Positions 1-11,218 of a stretch of DNA of 64,000 nucleotides are shown here, one piece after another (position 1 is the first letter of the stretch; every line of letters starts with the position of its first letter). The translations under genes were made by a program, and so were the position numbers. The DNA comes from Trichomonas vaginalis G3. Its lineage: Eukaryota; Parabasalia; Trichomonadida; Trichomonadidae. The notes beneath the pieces were generated by a model. It was not told the DNA's origin. It saw only the letters and a program-made list of their open reading frames with translations, and made no database searches. Location of the stretch: contig NC_067206.1 in assembly GCF_026262505.1 (NCBI RefSeq), positions 22,149,896 through 22,213,895 of the forward strand, in the 5' to 3' direction.

Positions 1-885
1 ATCCTGCGCGTCTCACTTTTTAAATTTTCCAAAAGGAAAATTATATTCTCCTAAAATGAAAACAATTTTCCGAATTGACATCCTTAAAATAATCGAAATA
101 TGAAAGAAATAAAACTTAATAAAAAATGAACGTTTATAATTTTTCATTATGGATTATCCAACTCCAACTACTGATTTCCTTGATGGATCAACACATGATC
201 ACTTAATGTTACGGTTCCACATATGATTTAGATCATTCTCCTTAATATTTATCGAAGAAAAACGCCAAATAATGAAATTTATTTGGTTTATGCCCGCTGA
301 AGTCAATTTAGACAGATTACAGTCCAAAGGATCCAGTAAAAATCACAATATTTTTACACATGGCCTTAATGAAAGCCAACAAGAATAAAATTCTTGCAAA
401 TTATTCAAAGAATTGTAAGTTTCATTGGCAAAAATGAATAAAGATATTGCTTATATACTATTTTAATTTACTAGCAATGATTTTTTGAGTCTTATTAAGT
501 TTTTTTAAAAAATTAAAATATCTAAATTTACATATTTTTAAGTTTTTGTTTTGAATGCACTGCCCAAATATACTCAATGTAAGGATACTATTTATATTAA
601 TATTGGCTTCTAAATATCAAGGTTTACACCTTTTTGCCCCGTTTATACCTTTTTCTCCCGACTATATATATATAAGCATCTCAAAATCTATTCATTTAAT
701 ATTTTGTTTTTGGATATTTCGAACTGCTTGACAACACCACATGATATCGATCCTCTTCAGATCTAAGCATTTTTCTCGTTCTCTGACCAGTTGAGAAAAA
801 TTAATTATGGTATATAATTATTTCTTTCAATAGAAACGATTCATAGATACTTTCGATTGCTTGTTGTTGGCAAAATACCACGACC
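1..885. other. AT-rich flank without a gene
   Basis: I see no open frame of useful length and no recognisable gene in this stretch. It is the flank into which Polinton 1 inserted. It contains at least six GATC sites, unlike the Polinton that follows. Its last five bases, CGACC (881-885), recur just beyond the other end of the element. Confidence 0.6.
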
Positions 886-999
886 AAAAAAAAAGGTAGT
901 GGGGCTTCCAGGCGCGTTGCGCCCTCTAGCCCTGAAGATGTTTAGTATAAATGAAGTTTTTATTCGGAGGGCTTCCAGGCGCGTTGCGCCCTCTAGCCC
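886..999 (+). repeat. Polinton 1 left terminal inverted repeat
   Basis: These 114 bp match the reverse complement of 29193-29307 almost base for base. They start with nine A, then GGTAGTGGGGCTTCC. The repeat contains a GC-rich palindromic core (GGCGCGTTGCGCC) twice, as part of a ~74-bp direct repeat that occurs one and a half times here. Confidence 0.9.
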
Positions 1000-1369
1000 A
1001 TAAAAAATTTCTGAGGACGAGCCAGCCAGTGACTTTTTTGTAGAGCACTCAAAATAGTATAACTTTGTCCGGACAAGTAAGGGTCTATCCTCGCTACAGG
1101 AAAAGTTACAGGCGTTCCAAGGAAGTATACTTTGAGAAGCCTTTTCCCCCTTATAGAATGAGATAGGACGGTTATTTTACAAAACTGACAACACTTTGAC
1201 CGAGTAGTTTTTTGTGCTGAACAAAAAGTGTCATATAAACATCTGTCAAAAACCGCTTTTTAACTTCACTTAAAATGCCACGTAAGCTACGTAAGAATAT
1301 ACGTAAGAGGAAGGAGCATTGAAACATCCAATAGTAAAACTGACACCACAGCAACAGTTGCAACAACAA

Positions 1370-4300
1370 ATGATGAATGACCCCACTATGTTGCAACAAA
1401 TGTCAAGCAACCCTATGCTTTTAAACCGAGTTATTGGTGCACAGAGTGGAGGTTTAAGAGCGGCACTTTTAGCGAAAATGGCAGGCTATGGTGGAGCTGC
1501 AGACGGAACAGCTTATAACCCTCAAAGTCAAATGAATTTGAGTTCACTCAAAAATCAAATAACAGATGTCAAAAAGTCAAACATAGACATACAGAAGCAA
1601 ATAAGTGAAAACGAAAAGAAACTAGAATATGACAGACACACAAAGAAACTCAATGAGTTAAACGTAGAGAAAAAGAAGAAAGAAGAACAACTGAAAGAAC
1701 TAAGTACAGAGGAATATGCGAAAAAAGTGTCAGAAAAAGCAGCAGAAGTAGCAAAAATGGAACAAGATGTTATAAATTTGAAAAACCATACTACTCAATA
1801 TAAAATACTGAAAGATGAAGAGATAAAACAAAAAGCCCTGAAGACATATATGGATAGCGATGAGTATAAAAAAGAAGTTGAAGCAAATGTAAAGGCAGAA
1901 AAACTTTTACAGTTGCAAAACCAAACCGTACAGTATGAAAACTTAGCACAAGAAAGTAAAAATAACGACGCGGCTATGCAAAAGGCAATGAAAAGCGCAG
2001 AATATATAAAAGCCAACAATGACTGGTTAGATGCCCAAGCCAACGCTAAAGCAGCCCAACTCATAGGGTCAATAAGGACAAAAATACAAGCGGATGAAGA
2101 CAGTTCAAATGAAGCTTTAACAAATGCTGACTTTAAGAATGCCTTCGAAGCTCTTCATAGTAAGGTGAAACTAGTGAACGACTTCTCATCTGGAAAGAAA
2201 CTGAAGTCTGAAGGTTTCGACAAAGAGTTAAGAGAAGTAGCACAAAATATGACGAAAATAACAGATGCAGCAACGAGACAGGCAGTTCAAAGTGCCTATG
2301 ACGCCGTTAGAGCAATTGTTGTGGAAAGTCAAGAAAAAGAGTTACAACAGACCAAAACAGACCTAGTAAATGCTTTCTTAAAAACGAAAAGTCAGGTAGG
2401 ACATTATGCTGCAGATGGAACATATGTGCCAGCTGGTGGAACTTATATACCAGCTGGTGGAACTTATATACTAGCTAGTGGAACTTATATACCACCAAAC
2501 CCTCCAAGAGAAGCACCTGCACCAGGACTACCTAAAACATTTACATCGTCACATGGACACAGACACAGGCATGCACCAAAACCAACACAACAACCAACAG
2601 TTCAAAATCCAGCACAACAACAACAACCAACACAACAACCAACAGTTCAAAATCCAGCACAACCAAAACCAACAGTTCAAAACCCTGCACCTGCACCACC
2701 TCCACAACCAACAGTTCAAAATCCAGCACAGCAACAACAAACAGAGCAAGGACATAAAAGAAGTAGAGAACAAGGAAACCAAGAATTCTTAAAAATGCTT
2801 AAGGAAGATTATGGTTACCCAGATACTCTTGACTTTAGTGACAGATATAAAGAAGCTATTAGAAAGTTCAAGGAAGGAAATACTGACCCGAACCTATTTA
2901 GCTTTATGGCTCAGCACCAAATGGGATATAATTTCAAACCTGGAAAATACAAGCTCGCTAAGGGATATGATTTAATAGCATATCATCCAAATGACATGAA
3001 TGAATTTACTCCGAGATATTTGGTGTCAGAGCTAAATGATAATTCAACTCTCTTCATGAAACGCGTAAAAAATAGAGACGGAACGAAAGAAGAAAGGTTT
3101 ATGAATGCGGATGACGTAGATAGGGAAATTGTTAAAAACGGTCTCGGAATATATGAAATGCCAGCAGATGAGGTACAAGAAACTCCACAGGAAGAAGTTC
3201 AGATACAACCAGACATGGAAGAAATAGTTCAGCAACAACAGCTAGAAGAGCCTGAAGGAAACGAACAAGTCCCTCCTTTGGAAACTAACTTCACAGAACT
3301 AGATGAAGATTTGGAACAGCCGAAAAATCTTGACCCTCAACAAGAGTATGAGGAGAATATGGAATCTTTCCAAGAGTCTAAGAAAAATTCGGCTGACATG
3401 GTAGAAGAATATCGAAAAATGTTTGCCGACATACAAAAGACTCCAACATCAGATGAAAATATTCAGCATAGAATGGAAGTACTGAAAGAAAATGTACGCA
3501 AATACAACAATCCTTTTTACTTACGACCATATAACGTTCAATCTTTGGCTGAACTCGGTGAAAATAAAAGGTTAAATTTCAACAAAACATATAGAAATGA
3601 AACATTGTTTAAAGTTCATTCAGAACCTAACCAATATGGAAACAAACCTACTTTTGTTTCTGCAGACTATGGAACTACAATGAGATGGGGTCATAAAGCT
3701 AATCCGGATAGGTGGTTCATAAACTTACAACCACAATTCCAAGAAGTTGTAGACGCAATGGAAGTGAATGGTGAACCAGATATAGCTGGTATTTTCAGCG
3801 CGGCTTTAATGCCATTGAAAGATATGAAAGATGCAGATATTTGGACCAGTATGAAATGAACATGGCTGATGGAAATATAACACCTGACGTTCTAGAACAT
3901 TTATCTCAAAGAACTACACAGAACCATAAAGATGGTATATTTGGTGAAGAGTTTAGAAAGAAAGTTAGGGAGACAGAAGGAAGAGAACCTATTGTACATG
4001 ACCTTGCAAACGAAAGTTTACAAAATGTCATAAAAACTTACTTTGCAGACAATGAACTGAGAAGGGATGAATATTTAAGAAAACTCAAATGGACAGTACC
4101 AAATGAAATGTTAGTATTGAAAAACATGTTCCTTGACAAAATAAAACCAACTACAGAAATAAATGACGCAAGACTGAAACATTGGGTAAAAGCTTTCCCA
4201 TTCACAAAAGATATTATTGGTAACATGGAAAGAAAACCAGAATGGCTACAAAAACATATATTTGGAAACGAGCTTATTCCATATGGACAAGCTCTGTTTG

Positions 4301-4667
4301 AAGAGCTTGAACCGGAAACTCAGGAAAGAGTCATGCAAACAATACGCGAAGACTCAAATACAAACTATGACAAAATCTTTCTAGGATATAGGTTACCTGA
4401 GATGGGCGACCAGAGCCCAAAGGCAAAAGGACATGGGAAATTTACAACATACTAGGTGAACATGAGGCAAAGATGCAACAACTTGAAGCAGAGGGCAAGT
4501 TACCAAAAGCGACACCAAAGAAGAAGAGAAGAGTAGAACAAAGTGAAAGTAGTGAAGAAGTAACTTCATCTAGTGAAAGTAGTGGCAATGAAGGAAAAAG
4601 AAGAGTTAAAAACTCAGCCAGGAAGAAAGTAAAGCTTGGTCCACGTGGGTTCTATTATGACACATAA
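1370..4667 (+). pseudogene. Large coiled-coil, Q/P-rich structural-type protein (fossil)
   Basis: I do not recognise the family. The first part is Gln-rich, followed by several hundred residues of strongly charged coiled coil. Then come short GTYIPAG repeats and a Pro/Gln stretch built from PTVQNPAQ repeats, an acidic region, and a final Lys/Ser-rich segment (KKKRR) ending GPRGFYYDT. The frames read the same way with no intergenic spacing, so this looks like one gene of roughly 1,100 residues with about two breaks. It lies directly upstream of the capsid gene in the same direction, which suggests a virion or scaffold role. That role is inference from position only. Confidence 0.5.
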
Positions 4668-4699
4668 ATCCAACTATTCTATATTTTTACCCATATGAA

Positions 4700-6304
4700 A
4701 TGTACGCCGCTCAGAATATAACGCCAACAGTTTTGGATGCCATGAACGGAAATGTTTCCGAATGGTATAACGAATGCGACAATGCCATTAGAAGGTCAGA
4801 AATAGTTCCTGGAACTTACGAATATACAACTGCTGTTTCTTATGGAAATGTAGGTGAGTTTGGAGAAGGTTCTTCAACAACAGTAGATATTGCTTGCGAC
4901 AGGTTTCATATTATTTCTATTGACAACTCATTCTTATACGTGGAACAAGACATTGAAATAAAACCTTCTGCCAAGTTGTCTGACAAGAAAGGTTGCAATG
5001 GAATTTTCTATGTCGGATACCAATATGCTCCAGAAGTTTTCATGGGATATAAGATATATTCTAACTCTGACTTAGTTCAAACAGTAACATGGGCAAACTA
5101 TGAATGGTTCGCTTTGAGAAACTCAGTACAACCACAAGCTAGAGAACAAACAGACCAGTATGCAACTATTGAGAAAATAAGAAGACTTGACCCTAACGTT
5201 CCAGGAGTTTATGTTAACCTTTCTGGTTCAGATGGAACTGCTGCCACTAAAGTAAAACTGAAACTTAGAGTTCCTTTGTCATCTTTCCTCATCTTCAGGT
5301 TTTTAAGATACTTGCCAAACTGGGCAGGAAAAATTTCTATCGAACTTACTCCAAGCAAAAATAACTTAGTCATTGCACCAACACAAGACCCATTCAGCAT
5401 TACTGTAGCTGGAACTGGTGGAGCCAAGTTCTGTGACTTTTGCAAAGACAAAGTTGACTTAGACTTTGGTTTCTCAAACTTCAACAATGAAGTAAACTAT
5501 TATTTCAATGCTGCTGGAACTGCTTGGGACCCAGTTAAGTTCACATGCGAAAAATTTGAATGCAAGAGAATAGAAAGCAGACTTGCCGTTTATATGTTGG
5601 ACCCAGATATTTCAAATGCTTTAGCTGCCAAATATATTGCAGTTCCACTTATGTTCCCTATACACCAAATATCTGTCAAAGACTTTGCAGGTGAAGTTGG
5701 AAACCAAAGTGCTGACCCAGGTGCAAGAACAGATATTGCTTTAACAACTGCAATGAAACATGCAGATACTATGTTTGTACTGTTCAGACGAACTATAAAT
5801 GACTATTCTTGTTTCTACAACCCTGGTATTAAATATCATATAAACATAGATGGCAAATATTATCCAAGAGAAGAATATTCTACAGTTGAGGATATGAGGT
5901 CATACAACTTGACATTAGATGCTATGAACTTTAACAACAACTTCACAACAACCATTAACCCTGAAATGCAAAGTTCTATTATGCCATATGTGAAAGTATG
6001 GACTCATACAGGAGGTCAAAACACTCAATATACAAATGGAGACCGTTCAAACTTTTGGCTTGGCATTCCATTTGCTGACTCAGAAGACTTTATGGGTGGT
6101 ATTTCAACTGTTGGTACAGTTCAAATACAATATACTGGTGACAGAGACGGTCCAGATGAATTGAGAGCAAAGAAGTTTACAAAACCAATAGCACTTTTCA
6201 CAGAAGATGCTCTTTTGAAGATTCGTTCGATGAAACCTGCTGGGGCTCCTCAGATTGGCATAACGACAGCTTCCATCGAGCAGATTTTGGCAGCAGGTCA
6301 GTAA
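4700..6304 (+). CDS. Polinton major capsid protein, looks whole
   Basis: Predicted 534 residues, starting at an ATG 30 bp after the preceding frame. Length, position and character (Asn/Tyr/Phe-rich beta strands, no membrane segment) fit a double jelly-roll major capsid protein of Polintons. A segment near residues 360-410 (MFVLFRRTINDYSCFYNP, then KYHINIDGKYYP) has the form usual in this family, where beta strands precede an IDG-x-YP turn. Polinton 2 carries a diverged counterpart at 38138-39711. Assignment is by general resemblance and gene context, not by alignment. It would assemble the virion shell. Confidence 0.75.
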   Translation: MYAAQNITPTVLDAMNGNVSEWYNECDNAIRRSEIVPGTYEYTTAVSYGNVGEFGEGSSTTVDIACDRFHIISIDNSFLYVEQDIEIKPSAKLSDKKGCNGIFYVGYQYAPEVFMGYKIYSNSDLVQTVTWANYEWFALRNSVQPQAREQTDQYATIEKIRRLDPNVPGVYVNLSGSDGTAATKVKLKLRVPLSSFLIFRFLRYLPNWAGKISIELTPSKNNLVIAPTQDPFSITVAGTGGAKFCDFCKDKVDLDFGFSNFNNEVNYYFNAAGTAWDPVKFTCEKFECKRIESRLAVYMLDPDISNALAAKYIAVPLMFPIHQISVKDFAGEVGNQSADPGARTDIALTTAMKHADTMFVLFRRTINDYSCFYNPGIKYHINIDGKYYPREEYSTVEDMRSYNLTLDAMNFNNNFTTTINPEMQSSIMPYVKVWTHTGGQNTQYTNGDRSNFWLGIPFADSEDFMGGISTVGTVQIQYTGDRDGPDELRAKKFTKPIALFTEDALLKIRSMKPAGAPQIGITTASIEQILAAGQ

Positions 6305-6617
6305 GTTGTTCTTGAACTGACTTCTCTCCGTCAAATATTGACAGTACGCCAGTTTTGATATAATATTGTATTATAAACTTACCTTTAGTAATATCGGTCA
6401 GTTTTGAAGTTATATTTTTGTCTGCTTCAAGAACTTTCACCATTTCAGTTATACCAACTTTCTTTGCTTTATGAAAATATTTTGGTTCAGCAAATATTGC
6501 TATTCTATAACATTTTCCATTGTTTGTATAAAGAACTATTCTGTCAATGTATTTGTATTGTTTGTGTGTGTAAACTTTGTTTTGCTTCAATTCGAAGAGA
6601 TACTCGAATGCGTCCAT
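6198..6617 (-). CDS. Small Polinton protein, unknown
   Basis: 139 residues, starting at ATG 6617 and running opposite to its neighbours. Its 3' end overlaps the 3' end of the capsid gene by about 107 bp. The first ~95 residues have ordinary codon content and a mixed alpha/beta look (EYLFELKQNKVYTHKQYKYI). The tail that overlaps the capsid gene may simply be read-on. Its start is 18 bp from that of the divergent gene at 6636, so the two probably share a promoter region. No family recognised. Confidence 0.6.
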   Translation of the reverse strand: MDAFEYLFELKQNKVYTHKQYKYIDRIVLYTNNGKCYRIAIFAEPKYFHKAKKVGITEMVKVLEADKNITSKLTDITKGKFIIQYYIKTGVLSIFDGEKSVQEQLTDLLPKSARWKLSLCQSEEPQQVSSNESSKEHLL

Positions 6618-6635
6618 CTTTTTATTCTAAGTAAA

Positions 6636-7214
6636 ATGTCATTTCCGAAAAATAGAAGCGTAAGTGTTTCAAAAGGTTTAATGGCGGTGGCAGATGTGAA
6701 GTTAAATTCACCAACTCAAACAAACAGTCAAAGTGTTGTTGTCAATGTCAAAGACAGAGATGTTGAAGTGGGGAAACCATACGAAGACGAAAATGGTATA
6801 ACAATTGTTCCTGTAAAAGAACCAACATATCCTGAAGTTAGCAGAGACTTAAGTTCTGTTGCAGATATTCGAAACGACTACCAACAACTGAAAGACAAAC
6901 TTCAAACTCAGGAGAAGATTTGTCAAGCTTTAGGTATAATGTTAAACTTGGTCGAACACAACCCTGTAAAAGTGAACTCATATGTCATTGCACCTCATGA
7001 AGTTTTGAAAGAACTATTGAAACTTTTGACAGAGGCAGACGATATAAACATCAAAGAAATAGAACCCGACATTAGTTGCTGTGGTGTTTCATATAATGTC
7101 ATTGACAAGATATACGTTATGAAAGGAGGTGAAACGTTGAACTTAAAATATAGTTTTCCAGACGTTATAAAAATATTTGACGACCACAACATTTCATTAA
7201 AATTTATTTGCTAA
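6636..7214 (+). CDS. Conserved Polinton protein with CCG motif
   Basis: 192 residues from the ATG at 6636. The open frame extends further upstream, but the divergent gene at 6617 and the leader CTAAGTAAAATG favour this start. The N-terminal half is low in structure, then helices. The C-terminal ~80 residues contain DISCCG followed by a hydrophobic strand pattern (DKIYVMKGGETLNLKY). The gene at 54941-55582 in Polinton 2 has the same plan with EIECCG at the equivalent place, so this is a shared family. Its position next to the penton-like gene in both elements suggests a virion protein. Function unknown. Confidence 0.65.
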   Translation: MSFPKNRSVSVSKGLMAVADVKLNSPTQTNSQSVVVNVKDRDVEVGKPYEDENGITIVPVKEPTYPEVSRDLSSVADIRNDYQQLKDKLQTQEKICQALGIMLNLVEHNPVKVNSYVIAPHEVLKELLKLLTEADDINIKEIEPDISCCGVSYNVIDKIYVMKGGETLNLKYSFPDVIKIFDDHNISLKFIC

Positions 7215-7218
7215 GTAA

Positions 7219-8014
7219 ATGGCAGAAGACATAATGGTTTATACTATTACGACTAAAAACCCTGAGTCATATAATTCTATAACAACAAACTTACAAAGTC
7301 CTCAAGGACGATATTGTAAACTAACCTTAAACACAATGACGACTAAAGCTTGTTTTGCTCTTTTGACACCAGAAGACTTTATTGTTGTGAATGGTAAAAA
7401 ATACTCCTTGAAGATACTTACTCAGATAACCACCAACAGGTTTTGTTGACTTATTTAATACTTTAAGTACGGGTGTAACATGTGCTGCAACTAGAGCAGG
7501 TTTCATTATGTTTGGATGTCGACTGAGTTTACTATAAACGATATGAGCTATAATACAAAACCTTATTTCTGGTTTTTACTACCAACAGTTTCCTATAACA
7601 GGAAAAGGTGTCATACAAGGAATGTCTATTCCATTGACATTAAGCACACCAATCTTATATATTGTTTCAAACTTAGGTTCAAAGTGTTATTCGAATGTCG
7701 ACAGAAACTATTATGACCAAAAGATACTTATGCGTATAAACAATACTTTCTCTGCTGGTTTGCCTATTGTTCATTCGAATGCAGAATTTTCAACCTTAGT
7801 GAACTCAAACACTTTGGCAAGTATAACGTTGACATTAGTTGACGCAAACTTTGTTCCTGTAAAACTTTTATGTCCTATGTATTTGTCAATGACGGCAGAA
7901 AGTTTCGAATTGGAAGATGCAACTGGTGAAAGTATTGTATTACAAGAACAACTTCAACAACAAATAGCTCAAGAACAACAAATGCAACAAATGGAACAAC
8001 AAAGTCAAGAATAA
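7219..8014 (+). pseudogene. Penton-like minor capsid protein (fossil)
   Basis: About 265 codons in one direction, broken about twice. The C-terminal part contains a strand pattern (LTLVDANFVPVKL) that matches the corresponding part of the intact Polinton 2 protein at 53922-54686 (FRLVDFQGEPVEL), and ends in a Gln-rich tail. The length and all-beta character fit the single jelly-roll penton protein of Polintons. It lies four bases after the CCG-motif gene. Confidence 0.6.
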
Positions 8015-8043
8015 AAAAAAATATTTTTTTTATTTTTATAAAA

Positions 8044-9280
8044 ATGTACAGAATAGATGTTTCAGATTTTTATGACTTCCAAGCATTCAGAAATATGTGT
8101 CCATTTCGAGACTATAACAAAGCAGTCGAGAATTTGAAACGTTTAGTCATTTATGTTGACTCTGCCCCAGAATGTTATGTTATGAAAGAATGGGATGTAG
8201 TCTTTAACAAACCAAGAGCAACAATAGTTTCAGAACAAGAATGTAAACAGAAACTTAAGAAAATAAAAGTCGTACAAGTTGGCATGAAGATGTTAGATGC
8301 TTGGGATATCTTATTGTCAAAACTTGAAGATTTTTCAGTTCGTGGTATAAAGTTTTATACACCTTCTCCAAACTTCTATTCTATCTTCACTGGATATAAA
8401 TATGAACAAGTAGAATGGAAAGAAAATATTATAGAAGCTTGGTTAGACCATGTCAAAGAAATTATATGCAATGGAAACGAAAAGGTTTATGAGTATATCT
8501 TATGTTGGTTTGCAAACATCTTACAACATCCAAGTGCTAAGAATGAAACTGCTCTCATTATAATTGGAAAACAAGGAACAGGTAAGAACACATTCTTTAC
8601 AGATATTTTGTGCAAACTGTTAGAAGGTTATTCGAACCCTAATATGACAAACTTAGAAAAACATCTGCGGTAAATTTAACTCTGCAATAGAGAATATGAA
8701 ACTTATAGTATGTAACGAACTTCAAAGTATAGATACAACAAAAGTTTTGAACTCAGATGCTTTGAAGAGTCTTATAACAGACAAAGTTGGAGTTGTTGAA
8801 AGAAAATATAAAGACCAAAGAGTTTGTGAAAATGTTGCAAACTTCATTATGGTTTCAAACAATGCTGTTCCGATGAAGTTAGAAAGTTCTGACAGAAGAT
8901 ATGTAGTTGTCAGAACGTCAGATTCTCATATGCAAGATACAGAATATTTTGACGCTTTGTCAGAAACTTTGACATCTGACTTTTACAACCACTTGTTCTC
9001 ATATTTTATGACATTAGATATTTCAAAGTTCAATCCAAGACAAATTCCACATACCGAAGAGAGACAAACATTGTTAGAAGCAAACAAGAGTGTATATGAA
9101 CTGTTCATAGATGAAACTGACTTTGTGTCATTAGATGAAAGGTCATTGTACGATTCGTATAAACAATATTGTCAAGAATATGGTTATATGACAGCGTCTA
9201 AACGAACATTCTTGGCAAATGTCAAAAGTCTTTTAGACGTACAGAATGGTGTATATACAAAGAAAAATTTTTCTGAGTAA
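8044..9280 (+). pseudogene. SF3-type helicase/primase-like replication protein (fossil)
   Basis: About 410 codons with about one break. A Walker A segment (IIIGKQGTGKNTF) is followed by a Walker-B-like segment (IVCNELQS) and a later sensor-type segment (FIMVSNNAVPM, then SSDRRYVVV). This order and spacing are those of superfamily 3 helicases of the viral D5/NrS-1 type. The N-terminal ~150 residues show no recognisable primase motif. It would load at and unwind the origin. It is followed after 35 bp by the acidic-tailed gene at 9316. Polinton 2 has no counterpart and has a DNA polymerase instead. Confidence 0.75.
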
Positions 9281-9295
9281 ATTTAAAAAAAAATT

Positions 9296-9315
9296 TTTTT
9301 TATCCGATAGAAAAG
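9296..9315 (+). promoter_or_regulatory. T-run plus TATCCGA box before start codon
   Basis: A T-run followed by TATCCGA, then a short A-rich spacer to the ATG at 9316. The same TTTTTATCCGA word lies 5-13 bases upstream of the start codons at 40483 (+) and 39711 (-). It looks like a Polinton-specific core promoter or initiator. Inference from recurrence only. Confidence 0.4.
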
Positions 9316-9735
9316 ATGACAAAATTCATCTCAGTAAACAAGTACATGTCAGGACTTAAAGAAGAACTAGACCCATTCACATATTTGAATGTTTACTTCT
9401 ACCATTTTGAAAAGTCTTCATTCAGCAAAGTTTGGAACATCGAACCAGTTAAGTTTGCTATTGTGACTAAAAATGGTGCGAAATTTGAAGACTTAGACAT
9501 AGAAGGTTTGTTAACAGTCAAAGAAAGTTTTGACAGAAGGTTCTCAAACCTTAAAGAAGGCAAAGCATACAAACTTGTTATACCTTATGAACCAAAGAAA
9601 GCAGACGACTATGAATATTATGAGTCTAAAGTTGTAGAAGTTCAAGGTAAATTGGGTAAAAAGATTTTAGAGTCTAAGCCAGTGTTTACTCCTAAAGAGG
9701 AAGAGAACATTGACATTGACCCAGAAATGTTCTAA
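9316..9735 (+). CDS. Acidic-tailed small protein, possible ssDNA-binding protein
   Basis: 139 residues, intact. A compact body rich in beta strands is followed by an acidic C-terminus ending DIDPEMF. Acidic tails ending in a hydrophobic residue are typical of bacterial, phage and viral ssDNA-binding proteins, where they recruit replication partners. It lies immediately downstream of the helicase. The analogous gene in Polinton 2 (45291-45764, ending EEIDPEAI) lies beside the DNA polymerase gene. The function is inferred from tail and context; no OB-fold motif can be proved by eye. A T-run with TTTATCCGA lies just upstream of the ATG. Confidence 0.5.
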   Translation: MTKFISVNKYMSGLKEELDPFTYLNVYFYHFEKSSFSKVWNIEPVKFAIVTKNGAKFEDLDIEGLLTVKESFDRRFSNLKEGKAYKLVIPYEPKKADDYEYYESKVVEVQGKLGKKILESKPVFTPKEEENIDIDPEMF

Positions 9736-9807
9736 AAATAAAATTTTATTTTTACATGTCAAATTTCTTCTTCTCTGGAACTGGTTCAGGTTCTTTCTTC
9801 TCTTCTT

Positions 9808-10203
9808 CTACTTTCTTTTCTTTCTTTTCTCTCTTCTTCTTTTCTGGTGGTGAGACGTCAAATTTCTCAGAACATATTTATGTAAAAGTTCTTTGTCCTT
9901 TAATAGCTCATCTATTCTGTTTTCTATTTCATCTTCAAGAACAGTGCATGTGTCTTCTTTGCATTCTAAGAAGTTTTGTTGGACTTCATCTCTCCAAGAG
10001 GCGTCATCTCTGTCAACAAGTCTGTCATTGACAAATTTTAAGACTGCTCTGCTTAATGTTTTATGGTTCTTGTCATATTCCCAGAAACAGAACTTTAGAA
10101 CAAATTCACCTTTCTTGTTTACACTATGTAAGATTTTATGGTCGACAGATGTTTTGCTGTCGAAAAGCTTGTCTCGAATATAGATAGCGAAATCGCTAGA
10201 CAT
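9808..10203 (-). CDS. Small Polinton protein with basic tail, unknown
   Basis: 131 residues from ATG 10203, divergent from the packaging ATPase gene that starts 37 bp away at 10240. Mixed helices with charged residues throughout, ending in a strongly basic tail (KRRREKRKKRK). The AT-rich gap to the ATPase gene probably holds both promoters. No family recognised. The basic tail would suit nucleic-acid contact, but this is a guess. Confidence 0.6.
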   Translation of the reverse strand: MSSDFAIYIRDKLFDSKTSVDHKILHSVNKKGEFVLKFCFWEYDKNHKTLSRAVLKFVNDRLVDRDDASWRDEVQQNFLECKEDTCTVLEDEIENRIDELLKDKELLHKYVLRNLTSHHQKRRREKRKKRK

Positions 10204-10239
10204 TTTCTAAAAGATAAAAATTTTAATTTTTCTAAAAAT

Positions 10240-11115
10240 ATGTTAGAAAAAAAGTTTGCTGACATTGACAAGAAATTTGAGAATGTTTTAAACAAGAACA
10301 AGAGGAAGTTAGAAAATGCTCAGATAAAGCCTATACACGACAAGTTCTTATTTGCTCAGAATGGTATAACAGGTCTAATTGCACCACCTGGGTCGGGTAA
10401 GACTTTCACTTATCTTAAAATGGCTGCACAACAACAAGAACTAGATGAGAAGAACCCATTCTATGAGTTAGTAGTCATTTGTTCGACTTCTGGTCAATTT
10501 GACCAAACCGTCAATTCGTTCAAAGATATTATAAAGAAGTCTAAGTTAGTATGTATAAAGGATACTGAGTTGTTAGATTGGATAAAGAAGTACCAAAGAA
10601 GAGTTTTGAAGTATAATGCTATAAATGAGTATATAAATTCTAAGTTTAAAGACCCAAATGAGGAAATGCAGAGAATATTAGAGAAGAAACACTTCAGAAA
10701 CAAACAGAAAGAGATAGAATACATTTCGAAGAAATTGCAATCTTACGATTGGAAGACTTACCCTCACAGATGTCTTCTTATCTTAGATGATTTCGCCTCT
10801 CATCCTTTGTTAAAGAATAGAGAACAAGACATGTGTCGAATTCTTAAGAAGCTCAGACACTTTAACATTTCAGTCGTAATATGTGTACAGACAGCGAAGA
10901 GTTTAAGTAAGGATGTTAAAAGAATACTTACTGACATTATACTTTTCCCCGGATTGTCCGAAGACGATTTCATGGAACTTATGAAAGAGTCCATGGCAGG
11001 TAAGTTTGACAGACATGAACTATGGGAGAAGTATAAAGTCATACAAGACCCTCATACTTCTTTCAGAATTCATATCTACGCAAACAAAGTTCAAATTGTA
11101 AAAAGTCAAGCGTAA
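10240..11115 (+). CDS. Packaging ATPase (FtsK/HerA/A32 type), looks whole
   Basis: 291 residues from the ATG at 10240. The open frame extends further 5', but an A/T-rich leader precedes this ATG and the upstream part overlaps the divergent gene. Walker A is APPGSGKT at residues 48-55. Walker B is CLLILDDFAS near residue 180, in the form usual for A32-like packaging ATPases. Later helices (DMCRILKKLRH, then VVICVQTA) match the sensor strand order of the family. The enzyme would translocate element DNA into capsids. Polinton 2 has a broken counterpart at 56006-56891. Confidence 0.85.
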   Translation: MLEKKFADIDKKFENVLNKNKRKLENAQIKPIHDKFLFAQNGITGLIAPPGSGKTFTYLKMAAQQQELDEKNPFYELVVICSTSGQFDQTVNSFKDIIKKSKLVCIKDTELLDWIKKYQRRVLKYNAINEYINSKFKDPNEEMQRILEKKHFRNKQKEIEYISKKLQSYDWKTYPHRCLLILDDFASHPLLKNREQDMCRILKKLRHFNISVVICVQTAKSLSKDVKRILTDIILFPGLSEDDFMELMKESMAGKFDRHELWEKYKVIQDPHTSFRIHIYANKVQIVKSQA

Positions 11116-11218
11116 AAAATGTAAGTGTTTAGTCTTAGTCTGTTGTGGTTCTGCAGCTTTCGGTTCTTCTGGCTTTGGAAGACATTCAGGAAGAGGAACG
11201 TCAGTCATCCGTTTGTGT

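Noticed and set aside
2478-2792. His/Gln-rich alternate frame within the large structural gene
   Set aside because: Out-of-frame reading of the CAA/CCA-rich repeat of the overlapping coding sequence.
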